This document shows positions 63,087 through 64,000 of a stretch of DNA of 64,000 nucleotides, one piece after another. The DNA comes from Phocaeicola oris. GTDB lineage: Bacteria; Bacteroidota; Bacteroidia; Bacteroidales; Bacteroidaceae. The translations under genes were made by a program, and so were the position numbers. The stretch covers positions 1 to 64,000 of the forward strand of contig NZ_JAJLQX010000004.1 in assembly GCF_021295095.1 (NCBI RefSeq). The letters are read 5' to 3'. How positions within the stretch are numbered: the stretch's first letter is position 1; each line of letters begins with the position of its first letter. Below the pieces are notes generated by a model. That model was not told where the DNA came from. It saw only the letters and a list, made by a program, of their open reading frames with translations, and searched no databases.

Positions 63087-64000
63087 TTAATGTTTAAAAT
63101 GGCGGATGCCTGTTAATACCATGGCAACCCCATGCTGATTACAATAGTCAAAAGTTTGTTGATCGCGAATGGACCCACCGGGCTGAATAACAGCCTTAAT
63201 GCCTTCCTTGTCGGCTAATTCTACACAATCAGGAAATGGAAAGAAAGCATCACTTGACATGACTGCACCATGCAAATCAAATCCGAAAGATTTTGCTTTA
63301 TCAATAGCCTGCTTAAGAGAATCAACACGAGAAGTCTGTCCTACACCACTCGCCAATAGCTGTTTTCCTTTTGCCAAAACAATTGCGTTACTCTTACTGT
63401 TCTTTACAATCTTATTGGCAAACAACATATCTTGAATTTCTTCCTGTGAAGGAGCTTTTTCCGTTACTTGCTTCAAGTCTGCTTCTGTTTCTATATCAAG
63501 GTCTTTGTCCTGAACCAGTACACCGTTCAATAATGAGCGGAACTGCATCTTTGGCAACTTAACATCCTTACGAACCAGAATAATGCGGTTCTTCTTCTGT
63601 CCTAAAATCCGCAAAGCATCTACATCATAATCCGGGGCAATAATGACTTCAAAGAAGAGTTTGTTAATTTCTTCCGCGGTAGCTCTATCAATCACCGCAT
63701 TCGTAATCAAAACACCGCCAAACGCAGAAACGGGATCGCCGGCTAAGGCATCTTTCCATGCCTCAAGTACTGTTGGACGAGAAGCCAAACCACATGGATT
63801 CATGTGCTTCAAGATAGCAAATGTAATCTCATCGTACTCATCAATCAAATCAATGGCAGCATTAATGTCTTGCAAGTTATTATATGAGATTTCCTTACCG
63901 TGAATCTGATCGAACATGGCATCCAAGTCACCATAGAAGTAACCTTTCTGGTGAGGGTTCTCACCATAGCGTAGCTGTTTTTGATTATCTTCAGCAAAAC
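63087..64000 (-). CDS. purH: Bifunctional AICAR transformylase/IMP cyclohydrolase, 3' part
   Basis: Partial gene: the frame is open to the right edge of the window, and the 5' part (IMP cyclohydrolase domain) lies outside. The visible part is the formyltransferase domain with LKHMNPCGLASRPTVLEAW, DPVSAFGGVLITNAVIDR and SDAFFPFPDCVELADKEGIKAVIQPGGSIRDQ, then GVAMVLTGIRHFKH at the true C-terminus. It catalyses the last steps to IMP. An internal ATG at 63926 should not be taken as the start. Confidence 0.97.
   Translation of the reverse strand, partial: FAEDNQKQLRYGENPHQKGYFYGDLDAMFDQIHGKEISYNNLQDINAAIDLIDEYDEITFAILKHMNPCGLASRPTVLEAWKDALAGDPVSAFGGVLITNAVIDRATAEEINKLFFEVIIAPDYDVDALRILGQKKNRIILVRKDVKLPKMQFRSLLNGVLVQDKDLDIETEADLKQVTEKAPSQEEIQDMLFANKIVKNSKSNAIVLAKGKQLLASGVGQTSRVDSLKQAIDKAKSFGFDLHGAVMSSDAFFPFPDCVELADKEGIKAVIQPGGSIRDQQTFDYCNQHGVAMVLTGIRHFKH

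Overview
The window reads as chromosomal DNA of a low-GC (roughly 40%) member of the order Bacteroidales. The evidence is the promoter pattern (many genes preceded by TAnnTTTG, the Bacteroidetes -7 box), a lipoprotein and secretome typical of the phylum (DUF4468, DUF4421, DUF4488, DUF4290, GldH, a Porin_10-type porin, a Ser-type sulfatase), the enzyme-derived AraR regulator, and housekeeping gene orders usual in Bacteroides and Parabacteroides relatives. I cannot fix the genus by eye. I saw no rRNA or tRNA genes, insertion sequences, prophage or CRISPR.

Layout. 0.1-3.9 kb: a secreted clan GH-A glycosidase and a Ser-type sulfatase. 4.3-14.8 kb: L-arabinose use, with galM, a sodium/sugar symporter, the Nudix-like AraR, araD, araA and araB, followed by transketolase and rpiB, which feed pentose phosphates into central metabolism. 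14.9-19.3 kb: DUF4468 and TPR proteins, then a 2-oxoacid:ferredoxin oxidoreductase (delta, alpha, a 54-residue membrane protein, beta, gamma). 19.6-29.5 kb: envelope proteins (porin, solute-binding protein, DUF4421, FadL-like barrel, W/Y/G/S-rich secreted protein, Cys Ntn amidase) and a Gfo/Idh/MocA oxidoreductase. 29.6-38.4 kb: rseP, dxr, rimM, DUF4290 and tsaB on the minus strand, yicC, gmk, nadD and menA on the plus strand, then ispF and a FAH-family protein. 38.6-42.8 kb: a secreted protein bracketed by an 86-bp duplication, then tsf, rpsB, rpsI and rplM. 43.0-46.5 kb: a zeta-toxin-like pair, pdxT, pdxS and a ThiD-like/AraC fusion regulator. 46.9-53 kb: PAP2 phosphatase, DUF4488, asnS, rluB, purB. 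53.3-57.4 kb: metF, holB, ricT-like, gldH. 57.4-64 kb: rodA, mrdA, mreD, mreC, mreB (the elongasome) and the 3' part of purH.

The most unusual feature is a family of six intergenic arrays with a strict 22-bp period (about 3986-4087, 11892-11993, 19413-19523, 37181-37322, 46686-46722, 52612-52887). Each unit is a near-palindromic 12-bp core plus a 10-bp linker that is often palindromic too. The core sequence is homogeneous within an array and differs between arrays, while the 22-bp phase is kept. Every gene-free gap longer than 300 bp in the window holds one. Three arrays share an end box, CATAAAGAGA or TATAAAGAGA, at a fixed 9-nt distance. I do not recognise this family, and what it does is unknown.

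Two regulators here look like enzymes turned into sensors: AraR (a Nudix domain with a degenerate catalytic box) and the ThiD-like/AraC fusion beside pdxST, which lacks the usual GTGC cysteine.
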